This document shows positions 15,789 through 25,600 of a stretch of 64,000 nucleotides of DNA, in pieces. Both the position numbers and the translations under genes were made by a program. The stretch comes from Streptomyces sp. SCSIO 75703 (GTDB taxonomy: Bacteria > Actinomycetota > Actinomycetes > Streptomycetales > Streptomycetaceae), in assembly GCF_036607905.1 (NCBI RefSeq), contig NZ_CP144555.1, positions 2,356,001-2,420,000 of the forward strand, given 5' to 3'. Under the pieces are notes generated by a model. The model ran no database searches, was not told where the DNA came from, and saw only the letters and a list, made by a program, of their open reading frames with translations. Position 1 is the stretch's first letter; every line of letters starts with the position of its first letter.

Positions 15789-16046
15789 ATGCCGGGCACT
15801 GTGACGATGTACAGCACCACGTGGTGCGGCTACTGCCGTCGGCTCAAGAGCCAGATGGACCGGGAGGGCATCGCCTACACCGAGATCAACATCGAGCACG
15901 ACCCGGAGTCCGCCGCGTTCGTCGAGAAGGCGAACGGGGGCAACCAGACGGTGCCGACCCTCCGGGTGGTCCCCTCCACGGGTGGCGACGAGGTCGTCAT
16001 GACCAACCCGAGCCTGGCCCAGGTGAAGCAGGCCCTGGCCATCTGA
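15789..16046 (+). CDS. mrx1: Mycoredoxin (mycothiol-dependent glutaredoxin-like)
   Basis: An 85-aa glutaredoxin-fold protein with the active-site motif WCGYC (Cys13, Cys16). The TVPTL cis-proline segment and the absence of glutathione-specific residues fit mycoredoxin-1, which uses mycothiol to reduce mixed disulfides in the cytoplasm. The ATG has AAGGAG about ten bases upstream. A consensus SigR promoter precedes it, matching its known place in the thiol-stress regulon. A hairpin terminator follows. Confidence 0.93.
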   Translation: MPGTVTMYSTTWCGYCRRLKSQMDREGIAYTEINIEHDPESAAFVEKANGGNQTVPTLRVVPSTGGDEVVMTNPSLAQVKQALAI

Positions 16047-16062
16047 CGTTCCCCCGCGTGGC

Positions 16063-16090
16063 GCCCCCTCCGGTGACGTACGGAGGGGGC
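16063..16090. terminator. Bidirectional hairpin between mrx1 and nudC
   Basis: GCCCCCTCCG pairs perfectly with CGGAGGGGGC across an 8-base loop between two convergent genes. Outer GC-rich pairing extends it. Confidence 0.75.
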
Positions 16091-16136
16091 CGCGCCGTGT
16101 CCGGGGCCGTCGGCCCGGCCGGACGGCCCCCGGCCG

Positions 16137-17081
16137 CTACACGAAGCCGCGCGTCGGCAGGGGTTTGCCGTACCAGAGTTCGATCAGGCGGGCGGCGATC
16201 GAGATGCCGTAGGGCGGCAGCACCTCGCCGGAGGCGAAGGCGGCGCCCAGTTCGTCGCGGGAGAACCAGCGGGCCTCGTGGATCTCGTCCCCGTCGACCT
16301 CGATCTCGGCGGAGACGGCACGCGCCATGAAGCCCAGCATGAGGCTGGACGGGAAGGGCCAGGGCTGGCTGGCGACGTACTCGACCGGGCCGACGGTGAT
16401 GCCGACCTCCTCGTGCACCTCGCGGCGCACCGACTGCTCGACCGACTCGCCGGGCTCGACGAAGCCGGCCAGCGTCGAGAAGCGCCCCTCGGGCCAGTGC
16501 ACCTGGCGGCCGAGCAGGATGCGGTCGTCCTCGTCGGTGACCGCCATGATCACGGCGGGGTCGGTGCGCGGGTAGTGTTCGGCGCCGCAGGCGGGGCAGC
16601 GGCGGATGTGCCCGGCCGCGGCGATGACGGTGCGCTCGCCGCAGCGGGAGCAGAAACGGTGCAGCCGCTGCCAGTTCTCCAGCGCGACCGCGTGGACCAT
16701 CAGGCCCGCGTCGTGCGGGGAGAGCAGCAGCCCGGCCTCGCGCAGCCCCGCCGGACGCGCGGACTGGTCCATGCGTCCCGGCAGGGAGTCCTTCTGCAGG
16801 GCGAAGTAGCTGACACCGTCCTCGTCCGTGCCCAGGAAGTAGCGGTGGGCCTCGGTGAGCGGCGCCTCGAAGGAGGGGGTCACGACGAGTTCGGTGCGGC
16901 CGTCGGGCGTCTCGTCGATGAGGACCTGACCACCGGAGACCACGAAGCAGCGGGTGGTGGGGTGGCTCCACGCCGCGGCGAGCCATGCCTCGTCGAGCCG
17001 GTGGTGCACGGCGCGGTCGATGCCGCTCGGGGCGGTGAGCGAGATGGGTCGGTCGGCGGTGTGGTCGGTCCAGGTGGTCAC
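16137..17081 (-). CDS. nudC: NADH pyrophosphatase NudC
   Basis: A 314-aa Nudix enzyme. The order is a variable N-terminal domain, a zinc ribbon (FCSRCG...RCPACGAEHYPRTDP), and a Nudix box GFVEPGESVEQSVRREVHEEVGI. The SQPWPFPSSLMLGF segment is the NudC signature (SQPWPFPxS) that specifies NAD(H) hydrolysis to NMN and AMP; relatives also remove NAD caps from RNA. The GTG at 17081 was chosen by the family N-terminus. It is followed after a ~165-bp spacer by the M20 peptidase gene, read from the opposite side of the same strand. Confidence 0.95.
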   Translation of the reverse strand: MTTWTDHTADRPISLTAPSGIDRAVHHRLDEAWLAAAWSHPTTRCFVVSGGQVLIDETPDGRTELVVTPSFEAPLTEAHRYFLGTDEDGVSYFALQKDSLPGRMDQSARPAGLREAGLLLSPHDAGLMVHAVALENWQRLHRFCSRCGERTVIAAAGHIRRCPACGAEHYPRTDPAVIMAVTDEDDRILLGRQVHWPEGRFSTLAGFVEPGESVEQSVRREVHEEVGITVGPVEYVASQPWPFPSSLMLGFMARAVSAEIEVDGDEIHEARWFSRDELGAAFASGEVLPPYGISIAARLIELWYGKPLPTRGFV

Positions 17082-17248
17082 GGGTGCTTCCAACTCCCCC
17101 GGGGCAACGGTTGGGTTCGGCAGGCGGTTCGGCGGTCGTATGGCGGTGGTGGACCGGGTCCGGACGGGCTCGGCGGCGGGGCCGCCCTCCAGTGTGCCGG
17201 GCGGGCGGGCCGCCGGGGACCCCGGCCCCCGCGGGCGCCCGGAGCCGT

Positions 17249-18652
17249 TCAGGACGCGGGCCGCCAGTGCTCGGCCAGGTCGCTCCACAGATGGGCGGAC
17301 GTCTCGACGCCCTTGAGGAGAAGGTCGAGTTCGACCTTCTCGTCCGGGGCGTGCCAGCCGTCGGACGGGACGGAGATGCCGAGGAAGAGCACCGGGGTGC
17401 CGAGCACGTCCTGGAGGTCGGCGGCGGGTCCGGAGCCGCCCTCGCGGGTGAAGCGGACCGGTGTGCGGAAGGCGCGCTCCATGGCGCGGACGACGGAGCG
17501 CAGCGCCGGGTGGTCCAGCGGGGTCAGGCAGGGGCGGGTGGCCGCGCCGAAGTCGATCTCCCAGCGGATGCCGGCGGGCACCTGCGTGGCGGCCCAGTCG
17601 CGGACGGCCTTCTCGACGTGGTCGGGGTCCTGGCCGGCGACCAGCCGGAAGGAGAGCTTCACCAGGGCGGAGGACGGGATGATCGTCTTGTTGCCCGGCC
17701 CCTGGTAGCCGCCGCCGATGCCGTTGACCTCGGCGGTGGGGCGGGCCCAGACGCGTTCCAGGGTGGTGTGGCCGGCCTCGCCGTGGGTGGCCCGCGACGC
17801 GGCGGTGGACAGCCACTGCTCCTCGTCGAAGGGCAGTTCGGCGAAGAGTGCGCGTTCGCGGTCGGTGAGCTCGATCACGCCGTCGTAGAAGCCGGGCACC
17901 GCCACGCGCCCGTGCTCGTCGTGCAGGGCGGCGACGAGGCGGCCGGCCGCCGTGGCGGGGTTGGGGACCGCGCCGCCGAAGGAGCCGGAGTGGATGTCGC
18001 GGTCGGGGCCGTGCAGCCGGATCTCGCACTCGGCGAGGCCCCGCATGCCGGTGCAGACCGTGGGGGTGTCCTCGGACCACATGCCCGTGTCGGAGACGAT
18101 CACGGCGTCGGCGGCGAGCCGCCCGGCCCGCTGCTCGACGAGCGCCCGGAAGTGCGGCGAGCCGGACTCCTCCTCGCCCTCCACGAGCAGCTTGAGGTTG
18201 ACGGCCGGAGCCGTGCGGCCGGTCGCGGCCAGGTGGGCGCGGACGCCGAGGGTGTGGAAGAACACCTGTCCCTTGTCGTCGGCCGCCCCGCGCGCGTAGA
18301 GACGGTTCCCGCGGACGACCGGCTCGAAGGGCTCGCTGTGCCAGCCGTCCTCGCGGGCGGCGGGCTGCACGTCGTGGTGACCGTAGACGAGGACGGTGGG
18401 CGCCCCGGGGTCGCCGGAGGGCCACTCCGCGTAGACCGCGGGGGCGCCCGGGGTGGGCCAGACCTCGACGGTGGGGAATCCGGTCGTCCGCAGCTCGGCG
18501 GCGAGCCAGTCGGCGCTGCGGCGTACATCGCCCGCGTGGTGCGGCTGAGCCGACACGGAGGGGATGCGCAGCCACTCGGTGAGGCGGTCGAGGAAGGCCG
18601 AACGGTGCTCTTCGATGTACGCGCGGACGGCGCTGTCCGGGGTCTGGCTCAT
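17249..18652 (-). CDS. M20 family dipeptidase
   Basis: A 467-aa cytoplasmic M20 metallopeptidase. Two-zinc site signatures are LVYGHHDVQP (first His/Asp), GAADDKGQ with the bridging Asp, LLVEGEEESGSP with the general-base and ligand glutamates, and the later DRDIHSGSFGG in the dimerisation lid. The length fits the carnosinase/dipeptidase branch, which hydrolyses dipeptides. The ATG at 18652 is chosen; a GTG two codons upstream (18658) is also possible with GGAGG 11 bases before it. The gene ends only 11 bases from the AdnB stop (18663) on the same strand. Confidence 0.92.
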   Translation of the reverse strand: MSQTPDSAVRAYIEEHRSAFLDRLTEWLRIPSVSAQPHHAGDVRRSADWLAAELRTTGFPTVEVWPTPGAPAVYAEWPSGDPGAPTVLVYGHHDVQPAAREDGWHSEPFEPVVRGNRLYARGAADDKGQVFFHTLGVRAHLAATGRTAPAVNLKLLVEGEEESGSPHFRALVEQRAGRLAADAVIVSDTGMWSEDTPTVCTGMRGLAECEIRLHGPDRDIHSGSFGGAVPNPATAAGRLVAALHDEHGRVAVPGFYDGVIELTDRERALFAELPFDEEQWLSTAASRATHGEAGHTTLERVWARPTAEVNGIGGGYQGPGNKTIIPSSALVKLSFRLVAGQDPDHVEKAVRDWAATQVPAGIRWEIDFGAATRPCLTPLDHPALRSVVRAMERAFRTPVRFTREGGSGPAADLQDVLGTPVLFLGISVPSDGWHAPDEKVELDLLLKGVETSAHLWSDLAEHWRPAS

Positions 18653-18662
18653 GCTCACGAGC

Positions 18663-21600
18663 CTATCGGCCTCCGTGGGCGGGCCCGGCGTGCGGTTCGT
18701 CACCGGGCGGCTCGGGCGCCAGCAGTTCCTCCAGGGCACGCCGGCCGGGGAGCGCGGCGGGGCGTACGACCTCGCCGGTGCGGACGTGGAGGAAGGCCGC
18801 CGTGACCGATTCCAGGGGGACGCGCTGCTGCTCGGACCAGGCGAGGCGGTAGACGGCGAGCTGGAGCGGGTCCGCGCTCCCCTCGCGGCCGGTCTTCCAG
18901 TCGACGATCTCGTACGTCGCGCCGGGGCCCTCGCCCTCCTTGTACACGGCGTCGATCCGGCCGCGCACGACCCGTCCGGCGAGCGCGAGCTGGAAGGGGG
19001 CCTCGACGCGGTAGGGGGTGCGGCGCGCGTACGCGGTGCGTTCGAAGGCGTCCTTGAGGAAGGCCAGGTCCTGTTCGTCGGCGATCTCGGCGTCGCCGCC
19101 GGGCAGGTCGTCCGGTTCGAGCAGGGGCAGGGTCAGTGCCTCGAAGCGGGCCTCGATCCAGGCGTGGAAGCGGGTGCCGCGGCGGGCGGCGGGCTGGGGC
19201 GGGCGGGGCATGGGGCGGGCCAGCTCCTGGGCGAAGCCGTCCGGGTCGGCGGCCAGCCGCAGCAGCTCGGACGCGGTGAGCGAGGCGGGCAGCGGGACGG
19301 CGGTGACCGTCCGGCGGGCGCGCAGCAGCTCGCCGGTGAGGGCGTCGAGGTCGCGGTCCCAGGAGGCGACGGTGCGGGCTTCTTCAGGTGTGAGCCGGGA
19401 GACGTCCACACCGTCGGGGCGGGCGGGCGCGAGGGGCTCGTCGGACGGCGGGGCTGCCGCCTGGTGCGGGACCGTGGGGCGGCGGTCACCGGACGGCGGG
19501 GCGGGACGGGCGCTGCTCCAGGAGTCCCAGTCGGCGGGGTCGTCCCCGGCGGGGGGCGCGTCGTGGTCCCCGTACCCCTCATGGTCCGTGTACCCGTCGT
19601 GGTCCCGTGGGGCCGGTTCCGCGGTCTCGTCCTCGTCCTCGGGGGGCGGGGGCCAGTCCGGGGTGTCGTGGGCCTCGACGTCGTGCGCGGCGGCGGGGCG
19701 GCCGTCCCCGGCGGTGGCGAGGGCGTCGAGGTGGGCGAGGACCGTGCCGGCGGCGGCGCGGCGCCGGGCGAGGGCCGCGTCGTCCAGCGGCAGCGGCCAG
19801 ACCTGGTCGGCGTCGGTGCGGCCCAGGGCCGGGTTCTCCTCGCCCTCGGCGGGTTCGTCGGCCCACACCTCGATCTCGCCGTGTCCGGCGGCGCAGTGGT
19901 CGTGCAGGGCCCGGAGGAAGCCGGAGGGCCCGCGGGGCTTCTTCTGGCTCGGCCCCCACCAGTGGCCGGAGCCGAGCAGCAGGGAGCGGGGCCGGGTGAA
20001 GGTGACGTAGCCGAGGCGGAGCTCCTCGGTGTGCTGGTGCTCCTTCATCGCCGCGTGGAAGCCCTTCAGCCCCTTGGCGTCGAAGGACTCCACGTCGGGC
20101 AGGGTGTCGGCGTCGCCGCGCAGCCCGTGCGGCAGCACCTTGGCCTGGGCGGTCCACTTCTCCCGGCCCTGCCCGCTGGGGAAGGTTCCGGTGACCAGCC
20201 CGGGGACGGCGACGATGTCCCATTCCAGGCCCTTCGACTTGTGGGCGGTGAGCACCTTGACGGTGTTCTCGCCGCCCGGCAGCGCGTTGTCCAGGCCCTT
20301 CTCGTACTGGGCGGCGGTGCGCAGGAAGCCGAGGAAGGCGAGCAGGGTGGCCTGCCCGTCGCCCGCGGCGAAGGAGGCGGCGACGTCCAGGAAGTTCGAC
20401 AGGGTCTCGCGTCGGCGGGCGGCCAGCGCGTGCGGGGACGCGGACAGCTCGACCTCCAGTCCGGTCACGGCGAGGACCCGGTGCAGCACGTCCATCAGAG
20501 GGTCGGCCAGGGAGCGGCGCAGGTCGCGCAGTTCGGCGGCGAGCCGGGCGAACCGGACGCGGGCCTCCGGCGAGAAGGGCAGCCCGTCGTCGCCGCCACC
20601 GTCGTCAAGCGGCGTGTCCAGGAAGGTGTCGAGGGCGTCCGCGAGGGATATCACCTCGGACGGGTCGACGCCCTCGACGGCCGCGGCGAGCCGCCGGTCG
20701 GGATCGTCGTCGCCGTCCACGCGCGCGTGGGCCACGAGGAACCGGGCCCTGCGCCCCAGCAGGGCGAGGTCGCGCGGGCCGATGCGCCAGCGCGGGCCGG
20801 TGAGCAGCCGGACCAGGGAGGCGTTGGCGCCGGGGTCCTGGAGGACCTCGCAGACGGCGACGAGGTCGGCCACCTCGGGCAGGTGCAGCAGTCCGGAGAG
20901 GCCGACGACCTCCACGGGCACGTCGCGCGCGACGAGGGCGCCCTGGATCTCGGCGAAGTCGGTCGCGGTGCGGCACAGGACGGCGATCTCCCCGGGCGGG
21001 GTGCCGGTGCGGACGTGGTGGGCGACGGAGTCGGCGATCCAGTCGATCTCCTCGGCGTGCGTGCGCAGGAGGGCGCAGCGGACCACGCCGTCCCGTTCGG
21101 CGCCGGGGGCGGGCCGGAGGGCCTCCACGCCCGCGTGCAGGGCGCGCAGGGGTGCGGCCAGCCCGTTGGCGAGGTCGAGGAGGCGCCCGCCGCTGCGGCG
21201 GTTCTCGCTGAGCGCCTGGCGGCCGGCCGGGCTGCCGTCGGCGTGGGCGAAGTGCTCGGGGAAGTCGTCGAGGTTGGCGACGGAGGCGCCGCGCCAGCCG
21301 TAGATCGCCTGGCAGGGGTCGCCGACGGCGGTCACGGGATGGCCGGTGCCGCCGCCGAACAGGCCCGCCAGCAGGACGCGCTGGGCGACCGAGGTGTCCT
21401 GGTACTCGTCGAGCAGCACCACCCTGAACTCCTCGCGCAGCACGCGGCCGACCTCGGCGAGTCCGGCGAGCCGCGCGGACAGGGCGATCTGGTCGCCGAA
21501 GTCGAGGAGGTCGCGTTCGCGTTTGGCGTCCCGGTAGCGGATGACGAGGTCGGCGAGTTCGCGGCGGGCGGCGGCGGCTTCCGGGACCTTGCGCAGGTCG

Positions 21601-22217
21601 GCGTTGGTGAGCTTGGTGTCCCGGAGGGTGTCCAGGAGGCCGGCGTCCCAGGCGCGCAGGTCCTCGGGGCGGACCAGGTGCTCGGAGAGTTCCGCGTCGA
21701 GCGCGAGGAGGTCGGCGACGAGGTCGGCGAAGGAGCGGGTGAGGGCCGGGTAGGGGCCGGGGGCCTCGCGCAGGACCCGGGCGGCGAGCTGGTAGCGGGT
21801 CGCGTCGGCGAGCAGGCGGGAGCTGGGTTCGAGCCCGAGGCGCAGACCGTGGTCGGTGAGCAGGCGGCCGGCGAAGGCGTGGTACGTGGAGATGACCGGC
21901 TCGCCCGGCGGCTGGTCCGGGTCGATGACGTCGGGGTCGGTGACGCCGGCCCGCACGAGCGCCTTGCGGACGCGTTCGGCGAGTTCGCCGGCGGCCTTGT
22001 TGGTGAAGGTGAGTCCGAGCACCTGTTCCGGGGCGACCTGGCCGGTGCCGACCAGCCAGACGACGCGGGCGGCCATCACCGTCGTCTTGCCCGAACCGGC
22101 CCCGGCCACGATCACCTGCGGGGCGGGCGGCGCGACGATGCAGGCCGTCTGCTCCGGGGTGAAGGGGATGCCGAGCAGCTCTTTGAGCTGCTCGGGGTCG
22201 GTGAGAGGGGCGGGCAT
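18663..22217 (-). CDS. adnB: Helicase-nuclease AdnB (RecB-type subunit)
   Basis: A 1184-aa SF1 helicase joined to a RecB-like nuclease, the layout of actinobacterial AdnB. Walker A AGAGSGKT (residues 38-45), LTFTNKAAGELAERVR, VVLLDEYQDTSVAQR, AVGDPCQAIYGWRGA, VKVLTAHKSKGLEWD and YVTFTRPRS are the helicase motifs. A low-complexity Asp/Pro-rich linker (about residues 865-925) precedes the nuclease domain, with GTRFHAWIE, then RGRIDAVY and EIVDWKTG supplying the His, Asp, Asp and Lys of the PD-(D/E)xK site. AdnAB resects double-strand breaks for homologous recombination. It follows adnA, with an unusually long 416-bp gap. Confidence 0.93.
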   Translation of the reverse strand: MPAPLTDPEQLKELLGIPFTPEQTACIVAPPAPQVIVAGAGSGKTTVMAARVVWLVGTGQVAPEQVLGLTFTNKAAGELAERVRKALVRAGVTDPDVIDPDQPPGEPVISTYHAFAGRLLTDHGLRLGLEPSSRLLADATRYQLAARVLREAPGPYPALTRSFADLVADLLALDAELSEHLVRPEDLRAWDAGLLDTLRDTKLTNADLRKVPEAAAARRELADLVIRYRDAKRERDLLDFGDQIALSARLAGLAEVGRVLREEFRVVLLDEYQDTSVAQRVLLAGLFGGGTGHPVTAVGDPCQAIYGWRGASVANLDDFPEHFAHADGSPAGRQALSENRRSGGRLLDLANGLAAPLRALHAGVEALRPAPGAERDGVVRCALLRTHAEEIDWIADSVAHHVRTGTPPGEIAVLCRTATDFAEIQGALVARDVPVEVVGLSGLLHLPEVADLVAVCEVLQDPGANASLVRLLTGPRWRIGPRDLALLGRRARFLVAHARVDGDDDPDRRLAAAVEGVDPSEVISLADALDTFLDTPLDDGGGDDGLPFSPEARVRFARLAAELRDLRRSLADPLMDVLHRVLAVTGLEVELSASPHALAARRRETLSNFLDVAASFAAGDGQATLLAFLGFLRTAAQYEKGLDNALPGGENTVKVLTAHKSKGLEWDIVAVPGLVTGTFPSGQGREKWTAQAKVLPHGLRGDADTLPDVESFDAKGLKGFHAAMKEHQHTEELRLGYVTFTRPRSLLLGSGHWWGPSQKKPRGPSGFLRALHDHCAAGHGEIEVWADEPAEGEENPALGRTDADQVWPLPLDDAALARRRAAAGTVLAHLDALATAGDGRPAAAHDVEAHDTPDWPPPPEDEDETAEPAPRDHDGYTDHEGYGDHDAPPAGDDPADWDSWSSARPAPPSGDRRPTVPHQAAAPPSDEPLAPARPDGVDVSRLTPEEARTVASWDRDLDALTGELLRARRTVTAVPLPASLTASELLRLAADPDGFAQELARPMPRPPQPAARRGTRFHAWIEARFEALTLPLLEPDDLPGGDAEIADEQDLAFLKDAFERTAYARRTPYRVEAPFQLALAGRVVRGRIDAVYKEGEGPGATYEIVDWKTGREGSADPLQLAVYRLAWSEQQRVPLESVTAAFLHVRTGEVVRPAALPGRRALEELLAPEPPGDEPHAGPAHGGR

Positions 22218-22633
22218 GGGACAGAGGCTATCCGCGGGCACTGACAACGCCGGGCCGGGCGGGCGCCGGGAGGGGACGGGCGTCGGCGGCTGACGGCCCG
22301 CGGCGGACCGGACCGGTCGAAGCGCCCGGCGTGCGGCGGCCCGCCCCGGGTCCGCGGTCCGGGCCGGGGAGGCGGAGTCCGGGCCGGGGGCGGGGGTACG
22401 GGCAGGACGGCCGGGTCGGGGCGGAGGGGCGGGGTCCGGGCAGGGCGTGCGGCGGCCCACCCGGGGCACGGGCATACGGCGCGGCCCGCGTCGCGGCGGT
22501 AGCCGGTCCGACGTGGGCGGGCTGTGGCCCGGCAGGTCGGCCGGGTCAGGCACCTGGCAGGTGGCGCCCGGCAGGGGGTGCCCCCGTACCGGGGCGGACC
22601 CTCGGCACACGGCGGCCCCGGGTGAGGGCCGGC
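22218..22633. other. 416-bp spacer between adnA and adnB
   Basis: Very GC-rich sequence with no convincing gene. A phrase GTGCGGCGGCCC recurs about 116 bases apart (about 22331 and 22447). Frames through it are Pro/Arg/Gly-rich. I see no clear promoter or terminator. Confidence 0.55.
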
Positions 22634-25600
22634 CTATTCCACGACGTGGCGTCCCTCCGGGCGGGCGCTGCACGAGGCGCGGAAGGAGCAGTGCGTGCAG
22701 TGCTGTCCCTCGGTGGGGGTGAACCGCTCGTCCAGGACCTTGCCCGCCGCCGTGGCCAGCAGGTCGCCGACCCAGTCGTCGCCGGTCGTGCCGAGGGGTT
22801 CCTGCCCCTGCACCTTGGGCAGGGTCTCGCCGCCGTCCTTGCGGGCCGCGCCCTGGCGGAGATGGACGAGTTCCGCGCCGCCCGGCTCGGGGCGCGCCCC
22901 GTCGAAGACTTCGTCGACGGCGCCCTCGCGGACGGCGAGCTGGTAGACGGCGAGCTGCGGGTGGCGGGCCACCTCACCGGCGGTGGGTGCCTGTTTGCCG
23001 GTCTTGAAGTCGACGACGTAGGCGCGGCCGTCGCCGTCCGCCTCGACCCGGTCCATCTGGCCGCGGATGCGCACCTCGTACTCGCCGGCGCCGAGCGTCA
23101 CGTCGAAGTCGTGCTCGCTCGCCACGGGGGTGCGTCCGGTGCGGTCCAGCACGTGCCACCGCAGGAAGCGTTCGAGTGCCACGCGCGCGTTGGCCTTCTC
23201 CTGCGCCGACTTCCACGGCGCGTCGAAGGCGAGCGCGTTCCACACCGAGTCCAGCCGTTCCATGAGGACGTCGAGGTCGGCGGCGGTGTGCCCGGAGGCG
23301 ACCTCGTCGGCGAGGACGTGCACCACGTTGCCGAAGCCCTGGGCGGCGGTGGCGGGCGCGTCGGCCTTCACCTCGCGGCCGAGGAACCACTGGAGGGCGC
23401 AGGTGTTGGCCAGTTGGTCGAGGGCACTGCCGGAGAGGGCGACGGGGCGGTCGCGGTCGCGCAGCGGCGCCCTGCTCTCGGTGGGGTCCCACATGCCCCA
23501 CCAGCGGTGGGGGTGGGCCGCGGGCACCAGGGGCCGGCCGTCCTCGTCGGCGACGGCGGCGAGGCGGGCCAGACGGTGGGCGGCGGCCTGCCGCAGCGGT
23601 TCGGAGACGCGCGGGTCGACGGTGGTGGCGCGCAGTTCGGCGACGAGGGCGGCGACGGCGAGGGGCCGCCGGGGACGACCGGTCACGTCGTGCGGGGTGA
23701 CGCCGAGTTCGGTCAGGAAGCGGGAGGGCTGGTCGCCGTCGTCGGCCGGTGCCTTCACGGCGGTCACGACGAGGCGTTCCCTCGCGCGCGTGGCGGCCAC
23801 GTAGAACAGGCGGCGCTCCTCGGCGAGCAGCGCCCCCGGGGTGAGGGGTTCGGCGAGGCCGTCGCGGCCGATCCGGTCGGCCTCCAGCAGGGAGCCCCGG
23901 CGGCGCAGGTCCGGCCACAGCCCCTCCTGGACGCCGGCCACGACGACGAGGTGCCACTCCAGGCCCTTCGCACGGTGCGCGGTCATCAGGCGAACGGCTT
24001 CCGGGCGTACGGCGCGCCGGGTGAGGGTGTCGGCGGCGATGTCCTCGGCGTCGATCTCCTCCAGGAAGTTCAGCGCGCCCCGGCCGCCGATGCGCTCCTC
24101 CGCGCGGGCGGCGGTCGCGAAGAGGGCGCAGACGGCGTCGAGGTCGCGGTCGGCGTTGCGGCCCGCCGCGCCGCCCCGGCGGGAGGCCCGCTCCAGGCGG
24201 CCGGGCCAGGGGGTGCCGGCCCACAGGTCCCACAGGGCTTCCTCGGCGCTGCCGCCGCCCGCCAGCCGCTCCCGGGCCTTGCCAAGGAGCGCGCCGAGGC
24301 GCTGGGCGCCGCGCGCGTACGCCGGGTCGTGCACGGCGAGCCGCTCGGGCTCGGCCAGGGCGCGGGTGAGCAGGACGTCGGAGGGCGGTGGGAAGGCGTT
24401 TCCGGCGGCCCGCTCCTCCTCGCGCAGGGCACGGCCCAGCCGGCGCAGGTCGGCGGCGTCCATGCCGGCGAGCGGCGAGGTGAGCAGGGTGAGCGCGGTC
24501 TCGGTGTCGAGCCAGCAGCCGCCCGGCCCGGCGGGCGCGGCCCGCTCACCGCCGTCGTCCGACACCGCGTGGCCGAGCAGCGCACCGTCGTCGTCAGACT
24601 CCCCGTGGTCGGACGCCGAATCGCCGTCGCCCGGCCCGACGTGGTCAGGCAGCGCACCACCGTCCTCCGGCCCCCCATGATCGGACCGCACACCACCGTC
24701 GTCCGGCCCCCCATGGCCGGGCCGCACACCACCGTCCTCCGCCCCCCCGTAGTCGGACGGCGAACCACTGTCGTCCGGCCCGATGTGGTCAGGCAGCGCA
24801 CCGCCGTCCTCCGGCCCCCCATGGCCGCGCCGCACGTCACCGTCGTTCCCGCCGTCGACACGCCCGTCGGCCGGCGGCTCGGCCTCCCCGGCGGCCGCGT
24901 CTGGGCCCCCGCCCTCCGGCGTGTCGTCCTTCCTGCCGCCGCTATCCCCACCGCGCGTGTCGTCGTCCCCCGCTCCACCGGCACCGGGCCCCGTCGCCGT
25001 CGCCTTCCCCGGCCGCGCCGCCTCCGCCGCGGCGACCGCCCGCAGGGCCGTCAGCAGCGGTGCCACGGCCGGTTCGTGGCGCAGGGGCAGGTCGTCGCCG
25101 TCGATGTCGAGGGGCACCCCGGCCGTGGTGAGGGCACGGCGGACGGCCGGGATGGAGCGGCCACCGGCGCGCACCAGCACCGCCATGCCGCTCCATGGCA
25201 CCCCGTCCTCCAGGTGCGCGCGGCGCAGGATGTCGGCGATGTTGTCCAGTTCCGCGCCGGGCGTCGGGTACGTGTACACCTCGACGCGACCGCCGTCCCG
25301 TACCGGCGTCAGCTCGCGGTGGGCGCGCGCCTTGTCGGCGGGGAGCCGGTTGAGCGGCATCCGCTGGGTGAGCAGCCGGGTGGCGGTGAGCAGCCCGGCC
25401 CCGGAGCGGCGGGCGGTGCGCAGCACCTCGACGGGCGCCGGGCGGCCGTCCGCGCGCGGGAAGACGTGCGGGAACTCCAGGATGCCGTTCACGTCCGCGC
25501 CCCGGAACGCGTAGATCGACTGGTCGGGGTCGCCGAAGGCGACCAGGGTGCGTCCGCCGCCGGCCAGGGCGCGCAGCAGCCGCACCTGGGCCGGGTCGGT

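Noticed and set aside
13313..16330. 1005-codon plus-strand frame opposite uvrD2
   Set aside because: It mirrors the uvrD2 codons and has no recognisable motif; only the mycoredoxin part at 15789-16046, in another frame, is real.
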